This document shows, one piece after another, positions 7,988 to 16,972 of a stretch of 39,340 nt of DNA (position 1 is its first letter; each line of letters begins with the position of its first letter). Where the stretch lies: contig NZ_QZWZ01000053.1 of NCBI RefSeq assembly GCF_003601975.1, positions 1 to 39,340 of the forward strand, given 5' to 3'. This DNA is from Mesorhizobium waimense (GTDB taxonomy: Bacteria; Pseudomonadota; Alphaproteobacteria; Rhizobiales; Rhizobiaceae). Made by a program: the position numbers and the translations under genes. Below the pieces are notes generated by a model, which saw nothing but the letters and a program-made list of their open reading frames with translations, did not search any database and had not been told where the DNA came from.

Positions 7988-8949
7988 CGCTCAGTCTCCC
8001 CGTTGCTTGATACTGTCTTGGGGAGAATGCGCCTCAGATAGTCGCGGTTGGCGGCACTGACAGATAACCCGTCGCCGCCATAGTGCTCGCAAAGGAAGGG
8101 GCTGGCAAAACCATGGTCAAGCGCAAGGCCTATGGCGACGCGATAGTTGACGATACCCGTCTCAAGTGGGGCCGGATGCGTGATGATCGCACCGGAAATA
8201 GGATCTTCAACGCGGGTATAATTCTTCACGTGCCAGTATTTGGCGTATGGCGCGACTTTGTCGATCATCTCCAGCCAGTGCTCGACCGGCCTGTGCAGGC
8301 GAATGAGGTTGCCGACATCGGCGTTGATGCCCACATTCGGCAGACCGACATCGGTGACGAAGCGAACCGAGCTTTCGGCCGTTCCGAGATAGGTGTCCTC
8401 ATACATTTCGAGCGACAGTTCGATGCCGAGCTCCTCTGCGTGACGGCCGAGTTCGTGGATGCGCGCCACGGCTTTCCTCCATACCTGCGGATCGTCGGGA
8501 TTCCTGACGCCATCCACCGTCCAGAACCACAGCGCCGCCTTCTGGGCATCGGTCAACGGCCCGAACAGACCGAACGACACACAGCCAGCGCCGACCCGTG
8601 CAGCGGTTTCAATGACACGATGGCCATAGGCTAGATGCACATCGCCATCTTCCGGGTCGATGACGCTTCGCCGCGAGGTCGAGATCGCGGGAATCGCCAG
8701 ATTTAGCGAACCTGCCAATTTCACGAAATCATCCAGCCGTGCGGCGGAGAGATCGGCCAGCCTCAGCCAGCTGTCGGTCGGGTCGAGTTCAGTGAAGCCG
8801 GCATCCACAACATCGGCAAGTGTTGTTCCCCACTCCTCGACACTCTGATCCTGGACCGATCGGCCGTCGCGCAAGACATTTGGATACTGGATCATGGCTG
8901 CGGCTATCGGCCAATTGTGTCTATTCCACTTCCTCGGTGGGATAGTCAT
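7984..8949 (-). CDS. Sugar-phosphate isomerase/epimerase-type TIM barrel protein
   Basis: A 321-residue member of the AP-endonuclease-2-like (xylose isomerase-like) superfamily. Metal-ligand positions are visible in order: LSLEMYEDTYLG (Glu), VGINADVGN (Asp), YWHVKNY (His) and LCEHYGG (Glu). The fold isomerises or epimerises sugars and keto-acids. Known C4-acid pathways include a TIM-barrel 2-oxo-tetronate isomerase (OtnI), but this protein is longer than Hyi/OtnI and I do not equate them. The ATG at 8949 follows GGAGG, which decides against the Met four codons earlier. It lies 45 bases after the TctA gene and overlaps the kinase gene by four bases, within one operon. Confidence 0.82.
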   Translation of the reverse strand: MTIPPRKWNRHNWPIAAAMIQYPNVLRDGRSVQDQSVEEWGTTLADVVDAGFTELDPTDSWLRLADLSAARLDDFVKLAGSLNLAIPAISTSRRSVIDPEDGDVHLAYGHRVIETAARVGAGCVSFGLFGPLTDAQKAALWFWTVDGVRNPDDPQVWRKAVARIHELGRHAEELGIELSLEMYEDTYLGTAESSVRFVTDVGLPNVGINADVGNLIRLHRPVEHWLEMIDKVAPYAKYWHVKNYTRVEDPISGAIITHPAPLETGIVNYRVAIGLALDHGFASPFLCEHYGGDGLSVSAANRDYLRRILPKTVSSNGETER

Positions 8950-8994
8950 GGGAACCTCCATTAGGGGGAAAAGGCTGGGACTGTCGAGGTGAGC

Positions 8995-10533
8995 TCAAAG
9001 CGGGTTTTCGCTCGGGCCCTGCTGCAAGTCCGGCCTCGTCATTCGTCTGCGCGAGATTCCCAGTACCCACATCAGCAAGGGGGATAAGAGAAGAAGGCAG
9101 CCGATTGCCATCAGCGTGGATACGAGACCATTCGACCAGAAAATGCTCAGCTTTCCAGACGACAACAGCATCGATTGGCGAAACGCGTCTTCCGCCTTGT
9201 CTCCCAGCACCATAGCCAGAACCAGCGGGGCGAGCGGATAGTCGAGTTTCTTGAAAATGTAGCCGAGCAGGCCAAACAGAACGACCAGCCAGACGTCAGT
9301 GAGAGAGTTGCTTACCTGGTAAGCGCCACTGAAGATGACCGCCACGATGACCGGACCGATGATGGTGAACGGCACGCGCAGGATCGAGGCGTAAAGAGGC
9401 ACGGTAGCGATCACCAATATGACCGCGACGATATTGCCGAGATACATACTTGCAATCAGGCCCCAGACGAAGTCCGGACGTTCGACGAACAGCATGGGGC
9501 CAGGGGTGAGGCCCCAGATCATCAGACCGCCCATCATGACCGCCGCCGTGGCCGAGCCTGGCACGCCCAGGGCCAGCATCGGCAGTAGCGCCGACGTTCC
9601 AGCCGAATGGTCCGCGGTCTCCGGCGCGACGATGCCGCGCGGGTCGCCCTTGCCGAAGTTCGACTTGTCGCGTGCCGAGCGGCTGGCCAGACCATAGCTC
9701 ATGAAGGAGGCAGCGGTCGGGCCGGCGGGCGTGATGCCCATCAGGATGCCGATGAATATCGAGCGCAGAACCGTGAACCAATACCGCGGCAGTTCGAGCA
9801 GCGTGCGGCCGACCTCTGAAATCCGGACACGGGCCTTGATGCCTTCGAAGCGCAGCCCCTCCTCAGTGGTCAAGAGGAGTTCGCCGATGCCGAACAGCCC
9901 CATCACCGCGATCAGGAAGCTGATACCCTTGATCAGTTCGGGAATGTCGAAGGTCAGGCGAAGGTTGCCTGATATCGTATCCATCCCCACCGAAGCGAGC
10001 GCAAAGCCCAGCATCATCGATACCAGCGTCTTGGACGGCGCGCTGGAGCCCATCGAGATGAAACTGGCGAAGGCGAGAAAATAGACCGCGAAATATTCGG
10101 GCGACGAGAACCGCAGAGCAAAATTCGCAACCCATCCGGAAAGCAACGTGATCATCACGACGCCTGCGAGCGCGCCGATGCCGGCGGAGACAAATGCAAG
10201 TGTCAGCGCGCGGCTGGCCTGGCCGGCCTTCGCCATCGGGTAACCGTCAAAAGTCGTGGCTACCGACGAGGGTTCGCCCGGTATGTTAAACAGGATTGAG
10301 GTCGTCGACCCCCCGAATAGAGCGCCCCAGTACATGCAGGACAGCAGGATGATTCCCGAGATCGGGTCCATCGAGAACGTCAACGGCAGCAGGAGCGATA
10401 CGCCATTCGGAGCACCAAGCCCTGGCAGCACTCCCACCAGGATGCCCAGCGTGACGCCGACCATCATCAGCAGCACGTGTTGAAAGGTCAGGATATGGCC
10501 GAAGCCTTCAAAGAGCAGGCCGATGTTGCCCAT
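8995..10533 (-). CDS. tctA: Tripartite tricarboxylate transporter large permease TctA
   Basis: A 512-residue inner-membrane protein with the TctA signature at the N-terminus: GVLPGLGAPNGVSLLLPLTF, then YWGALFGGSTTSILFNIPGE. Further conserved Gly/Pro-rich segments follow (MGITPAGPTAASFMSYGLAS and SALLPMLALGVPGSATAAVM). About 11-12 helices are apparent, normal for the family. TctA is the channel subunit and works with TctB and a periplasmic TctC receptor to import carboxylates with ions. It begins 36 bases after the TctB gene. Given the PdxA2 and kinase neighbours, the cargo is probably a sugar acid rather than citrate. Confidence 0.92.
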   Translation of the reverse strand: MGNIGLLFEGFGHILTFQHVLLMMVGVTLGILVGVLPGLGAPNGVSLLLPLTFSMDPISGIILLSCMYWGALFGGSTTSILFNIPGEPSSVATTFDGYPMAKAGQASRALTLAFVSAGIGALAGVVMITLLSGWVANFALRFSSPEYFAVYFLAFASFISMGSSAPSKTLVSMMLGFALASVGMDTISGNLRLTFDIPELIKGISFLIAVMGLFGIGELLLTTEEGLRFEGIKARVRISEVGRTLLELPRYWFTVLRSIFIGILMGITPAGPTAASFMSYGLASRSARDKSNFGKGDPRGIVAPETADHSAGTSALLPMLALGVPGSATAAVMMGGLMIWGLTPGPMLFVERPDFVWGLIASMYLGNIVAVILVIATVPLYASILRVPFTIIGPVIVAVIFSGAYQVSNSLTDVWLVVLFGLLGYIFKKLDYPLAPLVLAMVLGDKAEDAFRQSMLLSSGKLSIFWSNGLVSTLMAIGCLLLLSPLLMWVLGISRRRMTRPDLQQGPSENPL

Positions 10534-10569
10534 TGTTGTTCCTCCCCAGGATGCTTGCTGGACTGCGGA

Positions 10570-11070
10570 TCAATAGATACCGAACCACGCCTCGACTGGC
10601 CCTTTGAGAAGAGGAACCTTGAAGCCCACCTCGAAGACGACGAAGAAAACCGCGGCCACGGCCAGCCCCGACGGCAGAGCAATCCACCATTTGTATTTGC
10701 CCTGGAAATGCATCGCGAACGCTATGTACAGAGCAGTTCCGACATAGAGACCAAGGAAACTGGAGACTGCTGCGTAAGCGACGAGCGGCAGCAGAAAGGA
10801 CGAAACCGATTTGATGCGTCGCGCATCCAGAAAGATCACCCCGAGCTTTCGATGCCGTGTCACCGCCAGCGACATGTTCATGACACTGCCGAAGACAATC
10901 AGAAGGCCGACATAGAAGGGGAAGTAGCCGGCATCTGGCCCCATTTCGGTCCAGCCGGCACCTGCCTCGGTCGAGCCATAGCAAACTGCCACGCCTAACG
11001 CGGCTGTCGCTGCTGCAACCAAGATCTCCATTGCAAAGCGGGAGATGCCTCTCGCACCGTCGCTGCTCAT
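10570..11070 (-). CDS. tctB: Tripartite tricarboxylate transporter small subunit TctB
   Basis: A 166-residue membrane protein with four predicted helices, the usual TctB size. Typical points are the first helix MEILVAAATAALGVAVCYGS, the loop MGPDAGYFPFYVGL (the usual GPGFFP-type motif) and a last pair of helices ending in FKVPLLKGP. The ATG at 11070 follows GGGAGG, which rules out the longer reading from 11154. That longer reading would run into the preceding TctC gene. TctB is needed for transport but its exact role is unclear. It lies between TctC and TctA in the operon. Confidence 0.88.
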   Translation of the reverse strand: MSSDGARGISRFAMEILVAAATAALGVAVCYGSTEAGAGWTEMGPDAGYFPFYVGLLIVFGSVMNMSLAVTRHRKLGVIFLDARRIKSVSSFLLPLVAYAAVSSFLGLYVGTALYIAFAMHFQGKYKWWIALPSGLAVAAVFFVVFEVGFKVPLLKGPVEAWFGIY

Positions 11071-11131
11071 AACCGACCTCCCGGTAAGAGGCGAGCGCCC
11101 GAAGGGCGCCCGCGCGTGACTTCGAAAGATA

Positions 11132-12124
11132 TCAGTTGGCGAGCCAACCCTCACGCTTCAGGATTTCGCTCACCGAAGCTTCATCCGACTTTATGAAATC
11201 GGCAAACTGCGCGCCGCTCATGTAGTCGGCAGACTGCGAGGTGTCGGCGAGATACTTCGCCCATTCGGGCGTCTCGGAGACTTTCTTCAGGATATTCGCG
11301 TAGAAGTCGACGACATCCTGATCTACGCCGGCCGGCAGCCACACGGTGCGTGGCATGTTGTAGTCCGCGATCGGAATGCCGGAGTCCTTGCATGTCGGGA
11401 TATCGGCCCAGCTCGCGTCACCTGCGACCTTGGCATCGTTCCTCAGCCTTTCTGATTTGAAGACGCAGACGGGTTTCACCATGCCCGCCTGCCACTGGCC
11501 GAGATTTTCGCTTGGATTGTTGACATTGGCCGCGACATGGCCGCCCGCGAGTTGGACCGCAGCTTCGCCGCCACTCTTGTAAGGAACGTAGCCGAGATTG
11601 GCACCAGTCGCCTCGTTGATCATGATGGTCAGGATCTGATCGGTATCCTTGGACTGGCTGCCGGCGACCTTGAGTTCGCCCCCTGCTTCCTTCGCCTTAG
11701 CGACGAAATCGGCCGCCGTCTTGTAGTCTGCCTTGCCATTGACCCAGAGAATGAACTCATCTGCGGCCAGTGCAGCCACCGGCGTCAGGTCGGCCGAAGT
11801 GTACGGCACTTTCGCACGGATCGGCAGCAGATAGGCGTTGTTGGTGCCGAAGGCGAGCTTGAAATTATCGCCTTTGGCCGTCGCCGTATAGACAAAGCCC
11901 TCGGCGCCGGCGGCACTGCCTTTGTTGGTAACAATCACCGGCGCCTTCATCAAATTATACTTCCCAATGATCGACTGGATCGTTCTTGCGAAGATGTCGG
12001 TGCCGCCGCCAGCTCCCGCCGTGACCACGAACTCGACCGGCCTGTCTGGATCGAATGCCAGCGCTGGAGTGGCCGCTCCCAGGACTGCCGCCAAGATGGT
12101 TGCAATGGATACTGAAGTTCTCAT
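11132..12124 (-). CDS. tctC: Periplasmic solute receptor TctC (Bug family)
   Basis: A 330-residue periplasmic binding protein. Residues 1-23 are a Sec signal peptide (ending TPALA, cut before FDPDRP). The Bug-family fold follows: VEFVVTAGAGGGTDIFAR near the N-terminus, the ligand loop FGTNNAYLLP, and the second-domain opening YVPYKSGGEAAVQLAGGHV. Bug receptors bind carboxylates through paired main-chain loops. The ATG at 12124 follows GGGAGGAG, so the 15 extra codons upstream are not used. It is second in the operon after the PdxA2-like gene, with TctB and TctA following. The ligand is inferred to be a C4 or similar sugar acid from its neighbours only. Confidence 0.9.
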   Translation of the reverse strand: MRTSVSIATILAAVLGAATPALAFDPDRPVEFVVTAGAGGGTDIFARTIQSIIGKYNLMKAPVIVTNKGSAAGAEGFVYTATAKGDNFKLAFGTNNAYLLPIRAKVPYTSADLTPVAALAADEFILWVNGKADYKTAADFVAKAKEAGGELKVAGSQSKDTDQILTIMINEATGANLGYVPYKSGGEAAVQLAGGHVAANVNNPSENLGQWQAGMVKPVCVFKSERLRNDAKVAGDASWADIPTCKDSGIPIADYNMPRTVWLPAGVDQDVVDFYANILKKVSETPEWAKYLADTSQSADYMSGAQFADFIKSDEASVSEILKREGWLAN

Positions 12125-12193
12125 GGATACTCCTCCCTTTAAAAAACCGGCGTAGAGACCTCCCCGCACGCCGATATGCGAGACATTCTTGGT

Positions 12194-13234
12194 TCAGGCT
12201 GCCGCGGAGAGGCCAGCGCTGCGCCGCGCCATGCGGGCGGCGAGCAGGACTGCCTCGCGGCTGGCGCCGACGTCGGCGATACCCTTGCCAGCAATGTCGT
12301 AGGCCGTGCCGTGTGCGGGCGTGCACAGCGGAAAAGGCAGCCCGCCCATCATGGTGACACCCTTGTCGAAGCCCATCAGCTTCATCGCGATCTGGCCCTG
12401 GTCGTGATACATGGTCAGCACAGCCTGGAAGCCTTCTTTCAGCGCCCGCAGGAACACGGTATCGGCCGGGAATGGACCTTCGACGTTCAATCCCAGCGCC
12501 TTCGCCTTTGCCACGGCCGGTTCTATGATTTCGATCTCTTCCATGCCGAAGGCGCCACCATCGCCAGCGTGCGGGTTGAGCCCGGCGACCGCGATGCGCG
12601 GATCGTCATAACCAGCATCCCTGAGGCATCCGTATGTCAGTTGCAGTTCGGCAAGGATGAGGTCGACCGATAGGCTGGACGAAACGTCGGCAAGCGGGAT
12701 GTGCGAGGTAACGCGCGCGTTCCAAACCTTGTCCAGGACGTTGAACTCCCGGACCTTGCCGGTGAAGCCGATCACATCGGCGACGAAGCGGATCTCGTCA
12801 TCATAGCCTGGATAGGCAAATCGCATCGCCTTCTTGTTGAAGGGCGTGAAGCAGACGCCATTCACCGTTCCGGCATTCGCCAGTTCCAGGGCCGTGCGGA
12901 AGTTACGGGTCGCGAATGTTCCTCCGACCAGCGTCGCCTCGCCCCGCTCCACGTTATTCGGATCAAGATGACGCAGATCGACAAAGGCGTGACGGCCGCG
13001 ATCCGTCCCGTCCAGTCCGTCGAGCGGCACTGTTTTGATATCGACTGTCACGCCGGCAACGCGAGCGCCTTCGTCCAAAACGCGGCGGTCGCCGATCACG
13101 ACGAGTTTCGCTGCTTCTAGGATTTCAGGCAGAGCAACGAGCCGCGCCGTGAGTTCAGCGCTTACTCCGGCTGGGTCGCCCATGGCGAGTGCCAGCACCG
13201 GACGCGAGTCAGCCTCAACCGCAGCAACCATCAT
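12194..13234 (-). CDS. pdxA2: PdxA2-type 4-phospho-sugar-acid dehydrogenase
   Basis: A 346-residue homologue of 4-hydroxythreonine-4-phosphate dehydrogenase. It has the nucleotide-side motif AMGDPAGVS (17-25), PFNKKAM (131-137) and the three metal-binding His residues: H178 in SHIPLADV, H222 in LNPHAGDGG and H277 in YHDQGQ. PdxA2 proteins encoded next to DUF1537 kinases oxidise D-threonate- or D-erythronate-4-phosphate, with decarboxylation to dihydroxyacetone phosphate. The company of a Tct importer, a GntR regulator and DUF1537 sequence supports that role over pyridoxal phosphate synthesis. It is first in the six-gene operon and diverges from the GntR gene. Two adjacent ATGs could both serve as start; AGAGG precedes them. 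Confidence 0.87.
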   Translation of the reverse strand: MMVAAVEADSRPVLALAMGDPAGVSAELTARLVALPEILEAAKLVVIGDRRVLDEGARVAGVTVDIKTVPLDGLDGTDRGRHAFVDLRHLDPNNVERGEATLVGGTFATRNFRTALELANAGTVNGVCFTPFNKKAMRFAYPGYDDEIRFVADVIGFTGKVREFNVLDKVWNARVTSHIPLADVSSSLSVDLILAELQLTYGCLRDAGYDDPRIAVAGLNPHAGDGGAFGMEEIEIIEPAVAKAKALGLNVEGPFPADTVFLRALKEGFQAVLTMYHDQGQIAMKLMGFDKGVTMMGGLPFPLCTPAHGTAYDIAGKGIADVGASREAVLLAARMARRSAGLSAAA

Positions 13235-13253
13235 TTCCTCTCCGTTTCATCCT

Positions 13254-13301
13254 GCATACATGTCGCGGCGGCCTGCATCAAGTCTTTTGTATGCTGTATG
13301 C
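13254..13301. promoter_or_regulatory. Candidate GntR operator: GCATACA and tandem TGTATGC TGTATGC
   Basis: GCATACA lies at 13254-13260 and its reverse complement TGTATGC occurs twice back to back at 13288-13301. The second half also forms ATGCTG-TATG-CAGCAT. This is in the intergenic region between the divergent pdxA2-like gene and the GntR gene, close upstream of pdxA2. FadR-type GntR proteins bind short inverted repeats of this kind. Binding is inferred. Confidence 0.5.
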
Positions 13302-13404
13302 AGCATTTTTGTTTCTTGACGCCATCATCGGGAGACTCCATGCTATCGGCGACAAAAGAGTCGCCGTGTGGCTGCTTGAGTCTTCCGATTGGGGTGCAGA
13401 TTTG

Positions 13405-14088
13405 ATGGACGAGGCCATTCCCGTTGAACGCCAGCGTAGCGCCGCAGGTCCGATTCAACGCACCGTGCTTCACGAAACCATCGTCAACCATCTGCGCGAC
13501 ATGATCATCGAGGGCGAACTCGCTCCCGGCACCCGTCTTCACGAGGGCCAACTGGGCGAACAACTGGGCGTCTCGCGAACACCCCTACGGGAAGCCATCA
13601 AATATTTGGCCAGTGAAGGGCTGGTCGAATTGGTGCCCAGCCGAGGGGCTGTCGTGAAGCGTTTCGGCGCCAAGGAAGTTCAGGACATGCTAACCGTCCT
13701 GCAGGCAATGGAGGAATTAGCCGGAAGGTTGGCTTGCGATGTCGGTTCAGACGCGGGGATCGCGGCAATTCGGGCAACCCATGACGAAATGATCCGATGC
13801 TACGAGGCCAAGGATCGTATGCAATATTACAAGCTGAACCAGCAGATCCACTCCATGATCGTTGCGTTGTCGGGCAATACGACGCTGATCGATATCCATG
13901 GTACGCTGCAGACTCGACTGAAGCGCATCCGCTTCGTCGGCCATGAGGGTCCGGAGAATTGGGCTGCTGCCGTAGGCGAGCATAATGAAATGATCGTCGC
14001 ACTTGAACTGCGCGACAAGGAACGGCTCTCGGAGGTTCTAGGACGTCACCTGCGAAAAGCGTGGGAGCGCGTCCGGCCACTTCTGTGA
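13405..14088 (+). CDS. GntR-family (FadR/FCD subfamily) transcriptional regulator
   Basis: A 227-residue repressor. The winged helix-turn-helix spans about residues 15-85 (TRLHEGQLGEQLGVSRTPLR, then SEGLVELVPSRGAVV). The all-helical FCD ligand domain follows, with metal or ligand His positions in NQQIHSMIVAL, VGEHNEMIVAL and GRHLRKAW. FCD regulators commonly sense sugar acids or organic acids and release DNA on binding. I start it at the ATG of MDEAIP; in-frame sequence upstream shows no homology, though the ribosome site here is weak. It diverges from the pdxA2-tct operon, with TGTATGC repeats between, and should control that operon. Confidence 0.88.
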   Translation: MDEAIPVERQRSAAGPIQRTVLHETIVNHLRDMIIEGELAPGTRLHEGQLGEQLGVSRTPLREAIKYLASEGLVELVPSRGAVVKRFGAKEVQDMLTVLQAMEELAGRLACDVGSDAGIAAIRATHDEMIRCYEAKDRMQYYKLNQQIHSMIVALSGNTTLIDIHGTLQTRLKRIRFVGHEGPENWAAAVGEHNEMIVALELRDKERLSEVLGRHLRKAWERVRPLL

Positions 14089-14526
14089 AGTGGTGGCGGT
14101 GGGTCTGCTATACGCCCGCCTGAAACACGCGATCTGCCTGCTCAACAACACTCTGCGGTAGGACATTGAGACCTTGTGCGATCACCTGTGACCGCATGGT
14201 CGGCGCTACGCTTGCCAGTGCATCGTGCGTACGCTTAGGCGTGTTGGTCAGCTTCAGAGCGGTGCAAGCGGTCATCGGACCCGTCGATATGGGTGATGTA
14301 TTGCGGCTGCCGGGTTTCTGGCCCGCAGCGGTCAGCCGCACCGCATCCTCGACCCTTGTCGAGCGCTTCCACGTGTCATTTCTTTCGAACCGCGCGGGCA
14401 AGATAATGGTGCGCGATTGGCAATGGAAATCGATTTCAATCGCACGCCTCCAACGGCTCGTGCCGGCGGGTAATGAGGATGCCGACAATTTTCCGGCCGC
14501 GACCTCGCAGGAACCATATCGTCGGC
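14089..14526. other. Junction region, no gene recognised
   Basis: About 440 bases between the GntR stop and the point at 14527 where DUF1537 homology begins abruptly. A minus-strand frame ending at 14108 stays open across it (it includes VAPTMRSQVIAQGLNVLPQS), but I recognise no family and see no good start. This is the left flank of the apparent rearrangement breakpoint. Confidence 0.35.
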
Positions 14527-15531
14527 ACCGATGCGGGCAATATCGGCCCGGTCCTCGATGCCTTGCGCGCCGATGCCCTTGAAACATCGGTTCTGGTGAC
14601 GCCGGCCTTTCCCGAAACCGATCGCACCGTCTACAAGGGCAATCTATTTGTCGGTGCGGTTCCGTTGAATGAGAGCTCGCTCAGGGATCATCCTCTCAAT
14701 CCCATGCGCGATGCCAATCTGGTACGCGTGCTGGCTAGGCAGTCCACCGGGACGGTTGGGCTCGTCGAGCTCGCTACCGTCGCTCAGGGAGCGGATGCAA
14801 TCCGCACCAGACTAGAACAGCTTTCTGCCAGCGGGACGGGAGCGGCCGTCGCCGACGCCGTTTTCGAGAGCGACCTCGAAGCAATCGGCACGGCAGCGTT
14901 AGTCCAACGCCTGTCGGTCGGAGCATCTGGCTTGGGATTGGGTCTCGCCCGGGGCCTGATCGCTGCCGGCGCCGCACGGCGATACGAACGGTCAACACAG
15001 GCCCAGAGGATCAGCGGTCCTGCAGCATGTCTTGCCGGCAGCTGCTCAACGGCGACGCTGAAACAGATTGCCAAAGCCGAACAGACGATGCCTGTCCTGA
15101 GGCTTGATCCGGAGAAATTGGTAAGCGATCCTTTGGAGACAGTAGAACGTGCCCTCACTTGGGCGACGGAGCACCTTGCTAAAGGCCCTATTCTGATTGC
15201 CAGCAGCGCGCCCCCGGATGAGGTTTCCAGACTCCAGGAACGCCATGGACGGGGGGCGGCCGGCCACACTATCGAGCGCGCCCTCGCGACGATTGCAGCG
15301 GGGCTGGTCGAGTTGGGAGTCCGCAGGCTGGTCGTTGCCGGTGGCGAGACATCTGGCGCGGTCGTCGATCGCCTGGCGATTCCAGCCTTCGAGTTGGGTC
15401 CGGAAATCGCGGCGGGCGTACCCGTGTTGCGAGCGTTGGGAAGTCAGGACGGCGAAATGGTGCTCGCACTTAAATCGGGCAATTTCGGTGGCAAAGGCTT
15501 CTTTGCGGACGCCTTGGCCATCATGGCGTGA
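14527..15531 (+). pseudogene. DUF1537 four-carbon acid-sugar kinase, N-terminal fifth missing
   Basis: From 14527 the sequence reads TDAGNIGPVLDALRAD, then PAFPETDRTVYKGNLFVG, DHPLNPMRDANLVRVLARQS and the ATP-domain end LVVAGGETSGAVVDRL and LKSGNFGGKGFFADAL. This is the DUF1537 kinase (OtnK/DtnK type), which phosphorylates the 4-hydroxyl of C4 sugar acids or 3-oxo acids. About 334 residues are present. The first roughly 90, with the IADDFTGATDLA substrate loop, are absent, and the frame upstream (open from 14473) has no homology. The missing part is found, decayed, at 33873-34126. Without the N-terminal substrate domain the product should be inactive. It would complete the pdxA2 pathway if whole. 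Confidence 0.82.
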
Positions 15532-15556
15532 GCGCCAAATCGCGCTCTTGGCTGCA

Positions 15557-15581
15557 AAAGGCCGGATGGACCGCATCCGGC
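15557..15581. terminator. Strong hairpin after the DUF1537 fragment
   Basis: AGGCCGGATG, loop GACCG, CATCCGGCCT: a perfect 10-bp GC-rich stem 25 bases after the stop codon. On the plus strand no T-run follows; on the minus strand it is followed by TTTTGC, so it resembles a terminator for minus-strand transcription as well. Confidence 0.5.
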
Positions 15582-15983
15582 CTCGAACTTATGGAATCAA
15601 TGAGGTCGTCGCCACGCAGGCCATCGCCGTCTATCGCAAGATGGACGGCGCGGAGATCAGCGGCCGATCTCTCCGCGGTCCGCGCTGTCGGGTCCCGCTT
15701 GCTTGACGCTCGCCTTGCTGAGGTCGACGCCGCCCGCGCGATCGCCTGGGTCGCCTCGCTTACTCCAACTGCAGACCGTGACGCCTTCCGAAATGCGTTT
15801 GGAGATCAGGCTGCCGCACAGCTCGACGATCTCGTCCCTTCGGGCGCTCAGGCCCATGCCGTCCCCCCCTTTTTCTGGGTCTCGGGCGAATGAAACTTCG
15901 AACCGTTTGGGCACAAGCAAACGGGGCTTCCATCTCTGCAGCATTTCCACCAAAAGAGGCAAATGACCGAGGAGAAAATTATC
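15582..15983. other. Intergenic stretch, no gene recognised
   Basis: Roughly 400 bases before the quinone oxidoreductase. Long frames are open on both strands, as expected at this GC, including a plus-strand frame with LLDARLAEVDAARAIAWVAS. None has a ribosome site or a family I can name. The OtnC-type aldolase that sometimes follows DUF1537 genes is not here. Confidence 0.35.
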
Positions 15984-16901
15984 ATGAAGGCGATCGTGGT
16001 GACGGACCAGGCTACGGGAACGGCCGGGATGACGCTGGTGGAACGGCCCGAGCCGCAGGCAGCGATAAACGACGTCGTCGTTCAGGTTCATGCGTCAGGG
16101 TTCGTCCCGACTGAGCTGACCTGGCCCTCGACCTGGACCGATCGTGTCGATCGTGAGCGAACGCCATCGATCCCCGGGCACGAGCTGGCCGGAGTGGTCA
16201 CCGCCCTCGGCTATGGCACGACGGGGCTATCGGTGGGACAGCGGGTGTTCGGTCTCACGGACTGGACACGCGACGGCACCCTGGCGGAGTACGTGGCCGT
16301 CGAGGCACGCAACCTGGCGCCACTGCCGGGCGACGTTGACTTCACGGTGGGCGCGAGCCTACCGATCTCGGGCCTGACCGCGTGGCAGGGACTGTTCGAG
16401 CACGGCCGCCTTCAGGCGGGGAAGAGCGTCCTCGTTCACGGTGCGGCCGGCGCAGTCGGTTCGATGGTGACGCAGCTCGCACGCCAGGCCGGCGCCTATG
16501 TCATCGGTACCGGACGCGCCGCCGACCGTAAGAAGGCGCTTGACTTCGACACGCAGGAGTTCGTCGACCTCGAGAACGATGTCCTCGAAGACGTTGGCGG
16601 AGTCGATCTGGTGTTCGACGTCATCGGCGGCGACATCGGGAAGCGGTCCGCGGGCCTGGTTCGAGCCGGAGGAACACTGGTGTCTATTGTCGGGCCGGCC
16701 GAGGCGCGGCCCGCCGACGGCCTGGCGATCGACTTCGTTGTCGAGTCCGATCGTGCCCAACTGAGTGAGATCGTCCAGCGGGTGCGGGACGGGCGGCTCC
16801 GGACAAACATCGGCAACGTCTCGACCCTCGATGACGCCGTCGCCGCCTTCAACCCGACCGAGCGACGCACGGGGAAGACGATCATCCGCGTTCGTCCGTG
16901 A
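15984..16901 (+). CDS. Zinc-independent NADP-dependent quinone oxidoreductase (MDR superfamily)
   Basis: A 305-residue medium-chain reductase. The catalytic GroES-like part contains TPSIPGHELAGVVTALG. The Rossmann part has VLVHGAAGAVGSMVTQLARQ with the GxGxxG-equivalent AAGAVG, then VDLVFDVIGGD. The structural-zinc cysteine loop of true alcohol dehydrogenases is missing, so it belongs to the quinone reductase-like, NADPH-using group. The start MKAIVV is typical of the family and has GAGGAG upstream; an ATG seven codons earlier is the alternative. Its length is normal. It stands alone on the plus strand beside the repeat element, and no neighbour suggests a substrate. Confidence 0.85.
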   Translation: MKAIVVTDQATGTAGMTLVERPEPQAAINDVVVQVHASGFVPTELTWPSTWTDRVDRERTPSIPGHELAGVVTALGYGTTGLSVGQRVFGLTDWTRDGTLAEYVAVEARNLAPLPGDVDFTVGASLPISGLTAWQGLFEHGRLQAGKSVLVHGAAGAVGSMVTQLARQAGAYVIGTGRAADRKKALDFDTQEFVDLENDVLEDVGGVDLVFDVIGGDIGKRSAGLVRAGGTLVSIVGPAEARPADGLAIDFVVESDRAQLSEIVQRVRDGRLRTNIGNVSTLDDAVAAFNPTERRTGKTIIRVRP

Positions 16902-16972
16902 GGGCCTGGGACGGCGAGCGATTCAGCCCTCATTAGATTCTGAACAGGCTTCCCATCCCCGCAATATTGGCG

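Noticed and set aside
12176..13120. Plus-strand frames within the PdxA2-like gene
   Set aside because: They are mirror frames of a clearly coding minus-strand gene with its catalytic motifs.
14108..14587. A 159-codon minus-strand frame as a possible gene
   Set aside because: It crosses the DUF1537 fragment and the junction, has no ribosome site and no recognisable family. I noted it only as an open frame.
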